This document shows positions 15,036 to 21,133 of a DNA stretch of 21,133 nucleotides, piece after piece. The first letter of the stretch is position 1. Each line of letters opens with the position of its first letter. Origin of the DNA: a virus; IMG/VR virus record IMGVR_UViG_3300026186_000012, positions 1 through 21,133 of that record. One strand, given 5' to 3'. The notes beneath the pieces are model-generated. The model was not told the DNA's origin and ran no database searches. It worked only from the letters and a program-made list of their open reading frames with translations. The translations under genes were made by a program, and so were the position numbers.

Positions 15036-16801
15036 ACCGTGTAGTTAGGGTTTTTCAGAACTCATGGCCTGGGTTAAGGTCTAAACCTATTCAACGCTAC
15101 AGACCTGCAGCAAAGAAGGGAACGGCCACCGTAGCAGTCGCGATAGTGCTAAGTGCTGTTGAACATTCTAACTATAAAGTTGATACGTGGGGAACTAATA
15201 ATAATCTTGCGTTGTCGAAGCATAGAGAGAATGCTGATTGGTATTGGTTATTTGCTATGGATAGGGAGAATATTGAAGACGGTTTTCCTTCTTACTATGG
15301 CGATTATTCATTACACCATCAAGAAGTCGATGATATAAAAGACGATAAGTTGGAATGGGATGATCAGCCATCCGTGAAATGGCACGAACTAAGAGAACAA
15401 TTGGCTAAGAATTTTGGCTACAAGGATGAATATGACAAGGGGGAAACCAAGCATCAAGTTCCTATCTATGTCTTATGGCAAAAAGGTTACACCGTTAGAT
15501 ATATGCCGCCGCTTTATGATGAAGATGCAATTGAAGCAGAATGGGAAGCCAAGGTAGATGCTTTTGCAGATGAGTATCACTTGTATATGCATAGATATAA
15601 TAGGTTGACTGACTACGGAATAGGAAGTTTGCGATGGCCCAGAACTGTTATATTCCCTAGATCAGAGCCCTATTATACGTATAGCCACTATCATGGAACT
15701 CCAGGAGGTGAGGAAGATGAAGACAATCCAGATGGTCTATGGCAGGAACTAGGTGACCCTATGTGGATGAGTAAGGGCAGTTGGACCGGCAGCTCAGATC
15801 ATCAGTATGGACCTTATGGGCAAGACGGTTATCTATATTCTGGAGCCACAACCACTCTAGAAGGTTTTTGGGATCGACAAGGCAGCCCTCCTATAGTTAA
15901 GGATGGTGTTGAGTGGATTAGTTTCGATAAAGGGATGCATCAAAATCACATGCAAGAATATGAATACATACGGAAAAAACATAAGACTAGAGATGAATCT
16001 TGGGAGCTAAGAGAGCACGTTTGGGGGCCACCTAAACAATGCTTCTGGGATACTTCAGACCCTAATTACCCTAGTGGCAAATGGAGTGCAAACGAAGATA
16101 GCCCTGATGCCTGGGGTGATGACTATAACTGCTGGGATAAAGAAATAGGGCCTGCTGATATTGCTGCAGTTTTAGAATATAAAGCCTATAAAGATAACCG
16201 AGACTATGATACTACTGTTAGTTCTGGCTCTAATCAAACAGTTTATGAGGCTGTTTATCTAGGAGACTATAAAGCGGTTGGGATTCAGTTACCTGCTGAT
16301 GTTTCACAAGTCGATGACTGGTATGGAGCGCTAGGGTTTGAAGGCGATGTGGATTTCTTTGGTAATACTACCTACTCTAGGTCTGCAAGTGGTGCCCCTA
16401 AACGTGCAAGCAACATTGTTCTACATATAGATGATGGAACACTTCCTGATCATGTAAGGGTAGGCTATGAGGACTTTAAGCAATTGATTGATTCAGATAA
16501 TTCACGGGTTCTCTGCTCAGCTACACTCGTAACACCTTATGGCGTAGGGGGTGGAAATTGGAGCACTCCATTTTATGCAGAGGAAGCCCATAAACCCCTT
16601 ACCATATCTGGAGCCTTTGATTTCGGCACTGATTTTTCAGACATTTTGGTTGAATTTAACTATGACCCTTACAAAAGTTTTCTAGCGGCAATTTCTGGTA
16701 GTGATAGCCCTTGGCTTGATTATCCGTCAAATACAGACCCACGTTACTGGTTCACAAGCTCAGACGCTGCAGATGATTTTAGTATACTTTTTAATGATTA
16801 A
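15032..16801 (+). CDS. Unknown aromatic- and acidic-rich protein, 589 residues
   Basis: I do not recognise this protein. After a basic N-terminus and a short hydrophobic stretch (TATVAVAIVLSAV, about 32-44) come some 330 residues extraordinarily rich in Trp, Tyr, His, Asp and Glu, for example DWYWLFAMDREN, KWHELREQLAKNFGYKD and EEDEDNPDGLWQELG. I count roughly 25 Trp. The last 200 residues change character to a beta-rich, Ser/Asp/Gly composition resembling an adhesin or virion-surface domain (GDYKAVGIQLPADVSQVDDW). Position between tail-tip genes and the scaffold suggests a tail or fibre component. The N-terminal hydrophobic stretch could be a membrane-active or packing segment. Confidence 0.55.
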   Translation: MNRVVRVFQNSWPGLRSKPIQRYRPAAKKGTATVAVAIVLSAVEHSNYKVDTWGTNNNLALSKHRENADWYWLFAMDRENIEDGFPSYYGDYSLHHQEVDDIKDDKLEWDDQPSVKWHELREQLAKNFGYKDEYDKGETKHQVPIYVLWQKGYTVRYMPPLYDEDAIEAEWEAKVDAFADEYHLYMHRYNRLTDYGIGSLRWPRTVIFPRSEPYYTYSHYHGTPGGEEDEDNPDGLWQELGDPMWMSKGSWTGSSDHQYGPYGQDGYLYSGATTTLEGFWDRQGSPPIVKDGVEWISFDKGMHQNHMQEYEYIRKKHKTRDESWELREHVWGPPKQCFWDTSDPNYPSGKWSANEDSPDAWGDDYNCWDKEIGPADIAAVLEYKAYKDNRDYDTTVSSGSNQTVYEAVYLGDYKAVGIQLPADVSQVDDWYGALGFEGDVDFFGNTTYSRSASGAPKRASNIVLHIDDGTLPDHVRVGYEDFKQLIDSDNSRVLCSATLVTPYGVGGGNWSTPFYAEEAHKPLTISGAFDFGTDFSDILVEFNYDPYKSFLAAISGSDSPWLDYPSNTDPRYWFTSSDAADDFSILFND

Positions 16802-16852
16802 TGGATTTGATGCGTTGATGTCCATTTAGACTAGTGAGCGCTAGCATATCTC

Positions 16853-16858
16853 TAAAAT
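16853..16858 (+). promoter_or_regulatory. Possible -10 box before the scaffold-like gene
   Basis: TAAAAT in the 66-base gap 16802-16867 matches five of six -10 consensus bases, but no good -35 lies 16-18 bases upstream. This is the only sizeable gap before an uncoupled structural gene that lacks the GGCAAC motif. A five-codon frame (MDLMR) at 16801 is not considered a gene. Confidence 0.25.
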
Positions 16859-16867
16859 TCTTTCTTT

Positions 16868-17569
16868 ATGGCTGATACACCTGAAAATGTTTCACCTGAC
16901 ACTCCCGAAGCTGAACCCGATAGTCTCGGACAGGCTGGAATGGCAGCACTCAAACAGGAACGCCAGAAGGTAACAGAACTAGAGCGAAAACTAAAACGCT
17001 ATGACAAGCACCTCGACGGTATAGAAATAGAAGAAATTCGTCAGCTCAGGGATAGCCAAAAATTGGAGGATGAAATCAGGGCAGAATATGATAAGCAGCT
17101 AGAAGTAGCTAAGACAGAAGCGCAAAAGGAAGCAAAGGCACAGCTAGAAATTAAAGATCAAAAATTCCTTGATGCTGTTGGGGAGAAAAATTCGCTATTA
17201 CAAAAGCAGCTCCTGAGCAATGCCTTCCAAGTCGCAGGTGGTCGCAGTGGTGGAGCAGAAGATGGAACAACCTATTTTGATGCGCTCTTAGGTGCTGTCG
17301 GTAATCAATTTAAGCTCAATGAAAACGGCGACGTGATTGTTTTAGATCCCAAAAATGGAGAGACTCGCTTGACTGCTGATGGTGATCCAATGACCCCTGC
17401 TGCATACCTCGAAAGCCTGAAAAATCACCCGGTATATGGTCATTTCTTTGCGCCCACTTCTGACGGTTTTGGGTCTGGAATGCGAGGTAGTGGGAACCTA
17501 ACCAGTGGACAGGTGCAAAGCATGAGCCCTCTCGAAAAACTTAGCTATGGCCTGGGAGGTGGAAAATGA
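16868..17569 (+). CDS. Scaffold-like capsid assembly protein, 233 residues
   Basis: The composition and order match phage scaffolding proteins, which template procapsid assembly and then leave. A Pro/Glu-rich disordered start (residues 1-18) is followed by LGQAGMAALKQERQKVTELE (20-39), a long charged coiled coil to about residue 118 (Lys/Glu/Gln heptads), then a globular C-terminal part with AYLESLKNHPVYGHFF (179-194) and a glycine-rich tail. Such genes normally stand immediately before the major capsid gene; here the next genes are a tail assembly chaperone and fibres. It lacks the start-associated motif that its neighbours carry. A minor structural coiled coil unrelated to scaffolding remains possible. 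Confidence 0.65.
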   Translation: MADTPENVSPDTPEAEPDSLGQAGMAALKQERQKVTELERKLKRYDKHLDGIEIEEIRQLRDSQKLEDEIRAEYDKQLEVAKTEAQKEAKAQLEIKDQKFLDAVGEKNSLLQKQLLSNAFQVAGGRSGGAEDGTTYFDALLGAVGNQFKLNENGDVIVLDPKNGETRLTADGDPMTPAAYLESLKNHPVYGHFFAPTSDGFGSGMRGSGNLTSGQVQSMSPLEKLSYGLGGGK

Positions 17570-18126
17570 CGTTAGATCTGCCCTTTGTTACTGCTCCGAC
17601 TAAACATAAGCAACGCCGTGTTGGTACTAAAGCAACTGGTATCCTGTCAATCCCTGTCTATGGTTGCTTACAGGTTGGGGAAGTGGCCGCCGCTAGTGAT
17701 TTAGCTGATGGTGATCAAGCGATTGTAGTTGGTGCCAAACTTGCACAGCGTATTTCTGTAGAGCAAAAGATCACTATCCTCGAAGCGTTTCAAGTTGTGG
17801 AAGATGCTGCTATAGGTCGCGAATTATCAAAAGAAAAGGCATCTATTAGGCTTAAGTATTTGCCAGAAATTGCAGAGCTAACACGTATATATATAAATGC
17901 TGGTAGAGAACGCCAAATCGCCTCTGTAACGGCATTAATACGTCATAGGTTAGAACGTCCAGGTTGGGCGCTGACTGATACTGCAAAGCTCCCTCAGCCC
18001 CTAATGGAAGCGCTTTATATATTATTTGAAGATGAACGGGCTAGCGGTGATGATGATAGCGGAGCGCCCCCAAGCGAGGAAGAAATAAAAAAATTGCAGC
18101 CGGGGATTGGAAACGAAACCAAGTAG
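17566..18126 (+). CDS. Tail assembly chaperone, zero-frame product (G-like), 186 residues
   Basis: Overlaps the scaffold gene by four bases with a strong GGGAGG (17554-17559) six bases before ATG. The C-terminal half (LKYLPEIAELTRIYINAGRE and then RLERPGWALTDTAKLPQPLM) is the helical pattern seen in tail assembly chaperones, ending in an acidic disordered tail (EDERASGDDDSG). Chaperones of this class coat the tape measure before tube polymerisation and are made in two forms by ribosomal frameshifting, like G and GT of lambda. A slippery run lies ten codons before the stop, and the -1 frame beyond it is open. In lambda-like order this gene adjoins the tape measure; here it is 8 kb away. Confidence 0.7.
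   Translation: MTLDLPFVTAPTKHKQRRVGTKATGILSIPVYGCLQVGEVAAASDLADGDQAIVVGAKLAQRISVEQKITILEAFQVVEDAAIGRELSKEKASIRLKYLPEIAELTRIYINAGRERQIASVTALIRHRLERPGWALTDTAKLPQPLMEALYILFEDERASGDDDSGAPPSEEEIKKLQPGIGNETK
18087..18093 (+). other. Programmed -1 frameshift site (A AAA AAA)
   Basis: In the zero frame the codons ATA AAA AAA TTG contain the heptamer A AAA AAA, a classic -1 slippery sequence. After slipping, the frame continues without a stop from 18093 to 18767. Downstream, TTGG/CCAA (18107-18122) and GCCCA/TGGGC (18131-18148) can form hairpins that might pause the ribosome. This is the standard arrangement for tail assembly chaperone genes. Confidence 0.78.
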
Positions 18127-18767
18127 ATTGGCCCACTATATTCTGGGCGCTTTGTAAATCCTTCCCTGGCCAATTTAATAGAAAAACCTTTTCACAGGAG
18201 CTTGTTACTGTTGTCATGGGTGCCTATCGATCACTGCAACAACTAGAAAGGGAACAACTAGCACTTAATGAATTACAAGGCGCTCAATTATGCAATCTAA
18301 CCTATAACCTTAACCGTGATCAAAAGAAAGGTAAGATACTGACCCTGCAAGACTGGCAGTTTTTCCATACAGAACAACGCAAAGAAGAAGACAAGCTGCC
18401 TGCAGTTGTTGCCCACATTTGTCTTGCCCTACGTCATGAGGAGAAGCTGCCAAGTTTATTATTAGGTATCTGGAAGGAAGTTATAGCGCAAGCAAGCCAA
18501 GGGGTAGAAATGCCTGAAATTCGTTGTTTAGTTTCGGCTGATCAAAATTGTATTGCAGTTGCTCCTGTATGGGAAAGCAAAAACCTACGGACATTTCTAG
18601 CAGTGAAGACAAAAAAACAAGGTGAACTAGTGGAATTGTTTGATATTGATAGACCAATGCTCAGCTATAAGTTCAAGCTACCACTAGATATTCAAGCGAT
18701 CCACTATGAGGCCGGTGTTCTCTTGTTAAGTGGAAACGATAAAGGTGGTTTGGCAACTTCTACCTAA
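18093..18767 (+). CDS. Tail assembly chaperone frameshift extension (T-like)
   Basis: This frame is read after the -1 slip: 176 residues of the chaperone plus 224 from here give a product of about 400 residues. The joining part reads IAAGDWKRNQVDWPTIFWAL and continues through CKSFPGQFNRKTFSQELVTVV, 41 open codons ahead of the only ATG at 18216. Those codons look protein-like and the ATG has no motif and only a distant GGAG, so I interpret 18216 as an internal Met, not a separate gene. The body is helical (LQQLEREQLALNELQGAQL) then mixed. In the chaperone family the extension binds tail tube subunits, the first part binds the tape measure. Confidence 0.72.
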   Translation: MAAGDWKRNQVDWPTIFWALCKSFPGQFNRKTFSQELVTVVMGAYRSLQQLEREQLALNELQGAQLCNLTYNLNRDQKKGKILTLQDWQFFHTEQRKEEDKLPAVVAHICLALRHEEKLPSLLLGIWKEVIAQASQGVEMPEIRCLVSADQNCIAVAPVWESKNLRTFLAVKTKKQGELVELFDIDRPMLSYKFKLPLDIQAIHYEAGVLLLSGNDKGGLATST

Positions 18768-18768
18768 A
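18752..18768 (+). promoter_or_regulatory. Start-associated motif inside upstream 3' end
   Basis: GGCAACTTCTACCTAAA overlaps the last codons of the chaperone extension and its stop, 25 bases before the GTG at 18777. Confidence 0.55.
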
Positions 18769-18776
18769 GCCTTGCA

Positions 18777-19370
18777 GTGGACATTCTCACCCTACGGACA
18801 ACGCTGGCCACAGAATTAACCAATCATTTAGGCACCTATACGCTAGGAAACGGTAGCACTACTGATAGTATCGCTGTACGTGACCCAGGCGTTGGAATGC
18901 CAGCGGGGACAACTTGCACAGGGCTTGAGGTAATTATCATTTCTGTTCCTGAATTAGCGCAAAATTTACAATATGAAGATTCCCCCTTTGCACAAACTTG
19001 GGATATTTTTTTAGTTGACTGGGGTGGTGGTGATCCTGAAGGCGCTGCAGTTCTAGTACAGTCTGGATTTCCTGGCACTACATCTAACATTGTTTCGGTT
19101 ACTGAGGATAACGGCCCTAAACGTCAGTTACAGCTAAGGATTCCCCTTTCCCGTGATGGTGGTCAAAGTGCTTTCCAGGTGCCAGCTACGTTACAAGTTC
19201 AGAGTGTTAACGGTCTCACTGGTTACGTCTCACTAGGCCTTGATGACTTAAATGATGTTTCTTCTACTGGGTTGGTTGATGATGCAGTTCTTGTTTATGA
19301 CAGTGCCACGTCTTCTTATGTTTTGAATACTCACACGACTTTAACGCTCACAGATGGCGGCAACTTTTAA
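18777..19370 (+). CDS. Chimeric tail protein: terminator-like N-terminus, fibre-like C-terminus
   Basis: A GTG start gives 197 residues with two unlike parts. Residues 1-130 are a compact alpha/beta region (LRTTLATELTNHLG, EVIIISVPELAQNLQ, AQTWDIFLVDW, KRQLQLRIPLSR) of the size and style of tail terminator or completion proteins. From about 144 the sequence becomes a fibre linker: VNGLTGYVSLGLDDLNDV (144-161) and AVLVYDSATSSYVLNTH, a pattern common in phage fibres, and it ends in DGGNF. This looks like a fusion of a tail-end protein with a fibre attachment module, or a short fibre whose N-terminus docks on the tail. Both parts are by pattern only. Confidence 0.5.
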   Translation: MDILTLRTTLATELTNHLGTYTLGNGSTTDSIAVRDPGVGMPAGTTCTGLEVIIISVPELAQNLQYEDSPFAQTWDIFLVDWGGGDPEGAAVLVQSGFPGTTSNIVSVTEDNGPKRQLQLRIPLSRDGGQSAFQVPATLQVQSVNGLTGYVSLGLDDLNDVSSTGLVDDAVLVYDSATSSYVLNTHTTLTLTDGGNF

Positions 19371-19375
19371 TTAAG
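19359..19375 (+). promoter_or_regulatory. Start-associated motif inside upstream stop
   Basis: GGCAACTTTTAATTAAG. Its first twelve bases encode Gly-Asn-Phe-stop of the preceding gene; the GTG start at 19393 is 34 bases downstream. Confidence 0.55.
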
Positions 19376-19392
19376 AAATCAGCCGGTAGCTA

Positions 19393-20217
19393 GTGGCAAA
19401 CACTATCAGGATCAAGCGTAGAGCATCGGGCGGTTCAGGCGCACCCTCAACACTAGAAAACGCAGAGCTAGCTTTTAATGAAGTTGATGAAACCTTATAC
19501 ATAGGAAAAGGTACTGGTGGTGCAAATGGTTCGGCTTCCACAATCCTTGCAGTTGCAGGCCCTGGGGCATTCGTCTCTACATCAGCAACACGAACTAAAA
19601 ATACAATCCTTGCAGGACCAACAACTGGCTCAGATGCAGCGCCAAGTTTTAGAGCATTAGTTGCTGATGACATCCCGGATATTTCGTCGTCTTATCTCGA
19701 TCTTGGTGGCGGCACAGTAAACGGAAATGTGATAATCAGCGGGAATTTTACGGTTAACGGAACGACTACAACAGTAAACAGTACGACCGTACAAGTTGAT
19801 GATAAAAACCTAGAGCTAGGCACCGTCTCTAATCCTGATGACAGTACAGCCGACAATGGTGGAATTACGTTGAAAGGCACTACAGATAAAACCTTCCAAT
19901 GGCTAAACGCTACTGATTCCTGGACTTCTTCAGAGCATATCGACCTAGCAAATAGCAAATCTTTCTATATCAATGGCAGTGTTGTCTTAAGTGGTGGTGC
20001 TTTAGGTAGTGGGGTTACAGCTTCGAGTCTTACTAGTGTTTCCACTATCTCAAGCGGTATTTGGCAAGGTACTGAAATAGCAGTAGCAAATGGCGGTACA
20101 GGTGCAACAACCTTGACGGGACTTATTAAGGGATCAGGAACTAATGCTCTTACCTCAGCTACTGCAGGCGTTGATTATTTGGCGGCGGACGGAGACATAG
20201 ACGGTGGCACGTTCTAG
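19393..20217 (+). CDS. Tail fibre protein, 274 residues
   Basis: GTG start. The first 45 residues (MANTIRIKRRASGGSGAPST, then LENAELAFNEVDETLYIGKG) match the N-terminal virion-docking module found in many phage fibres and in the Mtd N-terminal domain. The rest is a low-complexity, Gly/Thr/Ser-rich beta repeat region: DLGGGTVNGNVIISGNFTVNG, ELGTVSNPDD and a late IAVANGGTGATTLTGL, all typical fibre shaft sequences. It stops after DIDGGTF, without a globular adhesin head, so the receptor-binding tip may be on a following protein. The next gene has a matching N-terminus, suggesting a duplicated array. Confidence 0.8.
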   Translation: MANTIRIKRRASGGSGAPSTLENAELAFNEVDETLYIGKGTGGANGSASTILAVAGPGAFVSTSATRTKNTILAGPTTGSDAAPSFRALVADDIPDISSSYLDLGGGTVNGNVIISGNFTVNGTTTTVNSTTVQVDDKNLELGTVSNPDDSTADNGGITLKGTTDKTFQWLNATDSWTSSEHIDLANSKSFYINGSVVLSGGALGSGVTASSLTSVSTISSGIWQGTEIAVANGGTGATTLTGLIKGSGTNALTSATAGVDYLAADGDIDGGTF

Positions 20218-20226
20218 ACAGACCAC

Positions 20227-20243
20227 GGCAACTTTATAGCGTC
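20227..20243 (+). promoter_or_regulatory. Start-associated motif
   Basis: GGCAACTTTATAGCGTC, 47 bases before the ATG at 20274, the longest spacing after the portal copy. Confidence 0.6.
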
Positions 20244-20245
20244 CC

Positions 20246-20257
20246 GGTTATATAACC
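20246..20257 (+). repeat. 12-bp perfect palindrome GGTTATATAACC
   Basis: Lies between the start-associated motif and the fibre start codon. Could be a protein-binding site or, through TATATAA, a -10 region. Chance occurrence is possible. Confidence 0.5.
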
Positions 20258-20273
20258 ACCCAACGGACGCCAC

Positions 20274-20744
20274 ATGGCAAACACAATTCAGCTCAAACGT
20301 TCAAGTGTCGCTTCAAAAGTTCCCACCACTTCAGATTTAGAACTTGGCGAACTAGCCCTTAACACAAGCGACGGCAAACTTTTCACGAAAAAAATCGATG
20401 ATGGAACCGCTTCAATCGTTGAGCTATCAGGTGGTGCTACTGGAGTAATCGCTCAAACACAGCGAACGATTAGCGAAGATTATGCCTTAACTGCTGATCA
20501 CAATGGTCTATCTGCTGGCCCTGTTGAAGTCGCTGACGGCGTAACCGTAACTGTTCCGCAGACTTCAGACTGGCAAGTTATTAATGGACAGCGACAACAC
20601 GGCGTAATTGCAGAAATGCTTAGAGCTATCAATTCTGATTATGCAATTTCTCATCACTCTCATGGGTTGTCTTATGAAGATGTCGCAATAGGTGGAAGCG
20701 CCACCATCACAATTCCATCTACTTCAACCTGGAGGATTCTCTAA
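20274..20744 (+). CDS. Short tail fibre/adhesin with internal duplication, 156 residues
   Basis: The N-terminus (MANTIQLKRSSVASKVPTTS, then LGELALNTSDGKLFTKKI) repeats the docking module of the previous fibre. The rest contains two copies of a roughly 40-residue unit 53 residues apart: residues 64-103 (with SEDYALTADHNGLSAGPV and VTVPQTSDW) and 117-156 (with NSDYAISHHSHGLSYEDV and ITIPSTSTW). This DYA...GLS...VTVP...W unit is a familiar C-terminal element of phage fibres and is likely part of the tip. The protein is short for a fibre, so it may work as an adaptor or a branch. Confidence 0.7.
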   Translation: MANTIQLKRSSVASKVPTTSDLELGELALNTSDGKLFTKKIDDGTASIVELSGGATGVIAQTQRTISEDYALTADHNGLSAGPVEVADGVTVTVPQTSDWQVINGQRQHGVIAEMLRAINSDYAISHHSHGLSYEDVAIGGSATITIPSTSTWRIL

Positions 20745-21133
20745 TGGCATACGGTAAGCTCAAAGTCGACAAGATCGAGACGACAGCAGAAGAACTAACG
20801 CTGCCAACTAGCGCGGGATCCTCTGGGCAGGTGCTTACTACTGACGGAAGTGGCGTTCTTTCGTTTGTGTCAAACCCCGCTGATACAGATTTAAGTGTTG
20901 CCGCAAATAGCACAAGTCTGACCGTTGAATCTTCCTCAGGAGATAATGTTCAACTTCCTGCCGCTAGTTCGACCAGTTGGGGGGTCATGACCGATGAAGA
21001 TAAATCCAAGCTAGACTTAATCGAACCTCTTGCTACTGCTGATCAAACAGACGCTGAGATAAGGGCGGCTGTAGGGGCTGCGACAGACTCGAATATCTTC
21101 ACGGATGCGGATCATCTAAAACTAAATGAAATC
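20744..21133 (+). CDS. Tail fibre protein, 5' part, runs off window
   Basis: ATG overlaps the previous stop (TAATG) and has a good GGAGG (20731-20735) eight bases upstream. The 130 visible residues stay open to the edge: MAYGKLKVDKIETTAEELTL, then SGQVLTTDGSGVLSFV, DEDKSKLDLIEP and TDSNIFTDADHLKLNEI. The start and the GQVLTTDGSG segment are common in phage fibre proteins that lie beyond the docking fibre. The remainder, probably including the receptor-binding tip, is outside the window. Confidence 0.75.
   Translation, partial: MAYGKLKVDKIETTAEELTLPTSAGSSGQVLTTDGSGVLSFVSNPADTDLSVAANSTSLTVESSSGDNVQLPAASSTSWGVMTDEDKSKLDLIEPLATADQTDAEIRAAVGAATDSNIFTDADHLKLNEI

Noticed and set aside
18216-18767. 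Independent 183-residue gene from ATG 18216
   Set aside because: The same frame is open 41 codons upstream to a slippery heptamer in the chaperone gene, and there is no start motif; frameshift extension explains it better.
1-21133. CRISPR array, insertion sequence or diversity-generating retroelement
   Set aside because: No regularly spaced long direct repeats, no transposase or reverse transcriptase frame, and no template/variable repeat pair visible near the fibres.

Overview
The window reads as the structural (late) region of a tailed, probably siphovirus-like, double-stranded DNA phage or prophage. Almost everything from 1677 to the right edge is transcribed rightward with tight or overlapping genes. 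A portal, a MuF head-morphogenesis protein, a tail tube, an 865-residue tape measure, a tail-tip/hub candidate, a scaffold-like coiled coil, a frameshifting tail assembly chaperone and a row of fibre proteins are recognisable. No contractile sheath was seen. Protein style (DUF4055-type portal, the chaperone, fibre repeats) and the scarcity of Shine-Dalgarno sequences suggest a cyanobacterial host such as Synechococcus, but there is no photosynthesis gene, tRNA or integrase here to prove it, so host assignment is inference.

Layout. 1-36: start of a leftward gene cut by the window edge. 37-569: no convincing gene, but small direct and inverted repeats. 570-1468: four very small genes, the first two each closed by a strong terminator; one unit (749-1047) has its own promoter and terminator, like a phage moron. 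1513-1676: non-coding, with hairpins, leading to the portal. 1677-5080: portal and a MuF protein whose C-terminus is an ADP-ribosyltransferase domain. 5086-5265: a lone 59-residue leftward gene beside that domain. 5318-7049: connector/completion proteins and the tail tube. 7079-13562: tape measure, distal tail protein, tail-tip/hub. 13590-16801: two related small structural proteins, a basic 62-residue protein and a large aromatic-rich unknown. 16868-18767: scaffold-like protein and tail assembly chaperone with a programmed -1 frameshift. 18777-21133: four fibre/adhesin-type proteins, the last cut by the edge.

Two architectural points stand out. First, a motif GGCAAC(T/C)T followed by AT-rich sequence lies 25-55 bases ahead of nine of the ten rightward structural genes that are not coupled to the gene before them. 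Genes that overlap or abut their upstream neighbour lack it. It looks like a phage-specific start-associated element, either late promoter or translational signal. Second, no terminase or major capsid gene is visible, and the scaffold and chaperone sit downstream of the tail genes, so the usual head-to-tail order is rearranged or split.

The best candidates for an undescribed system are the start-associated motif and the MuF-ADP-ribosyltransferase with its antisense 59-residue neighbour. The latter resembles the toxin/immunity layout known for MuF polymorphic toxins of temperate phages.
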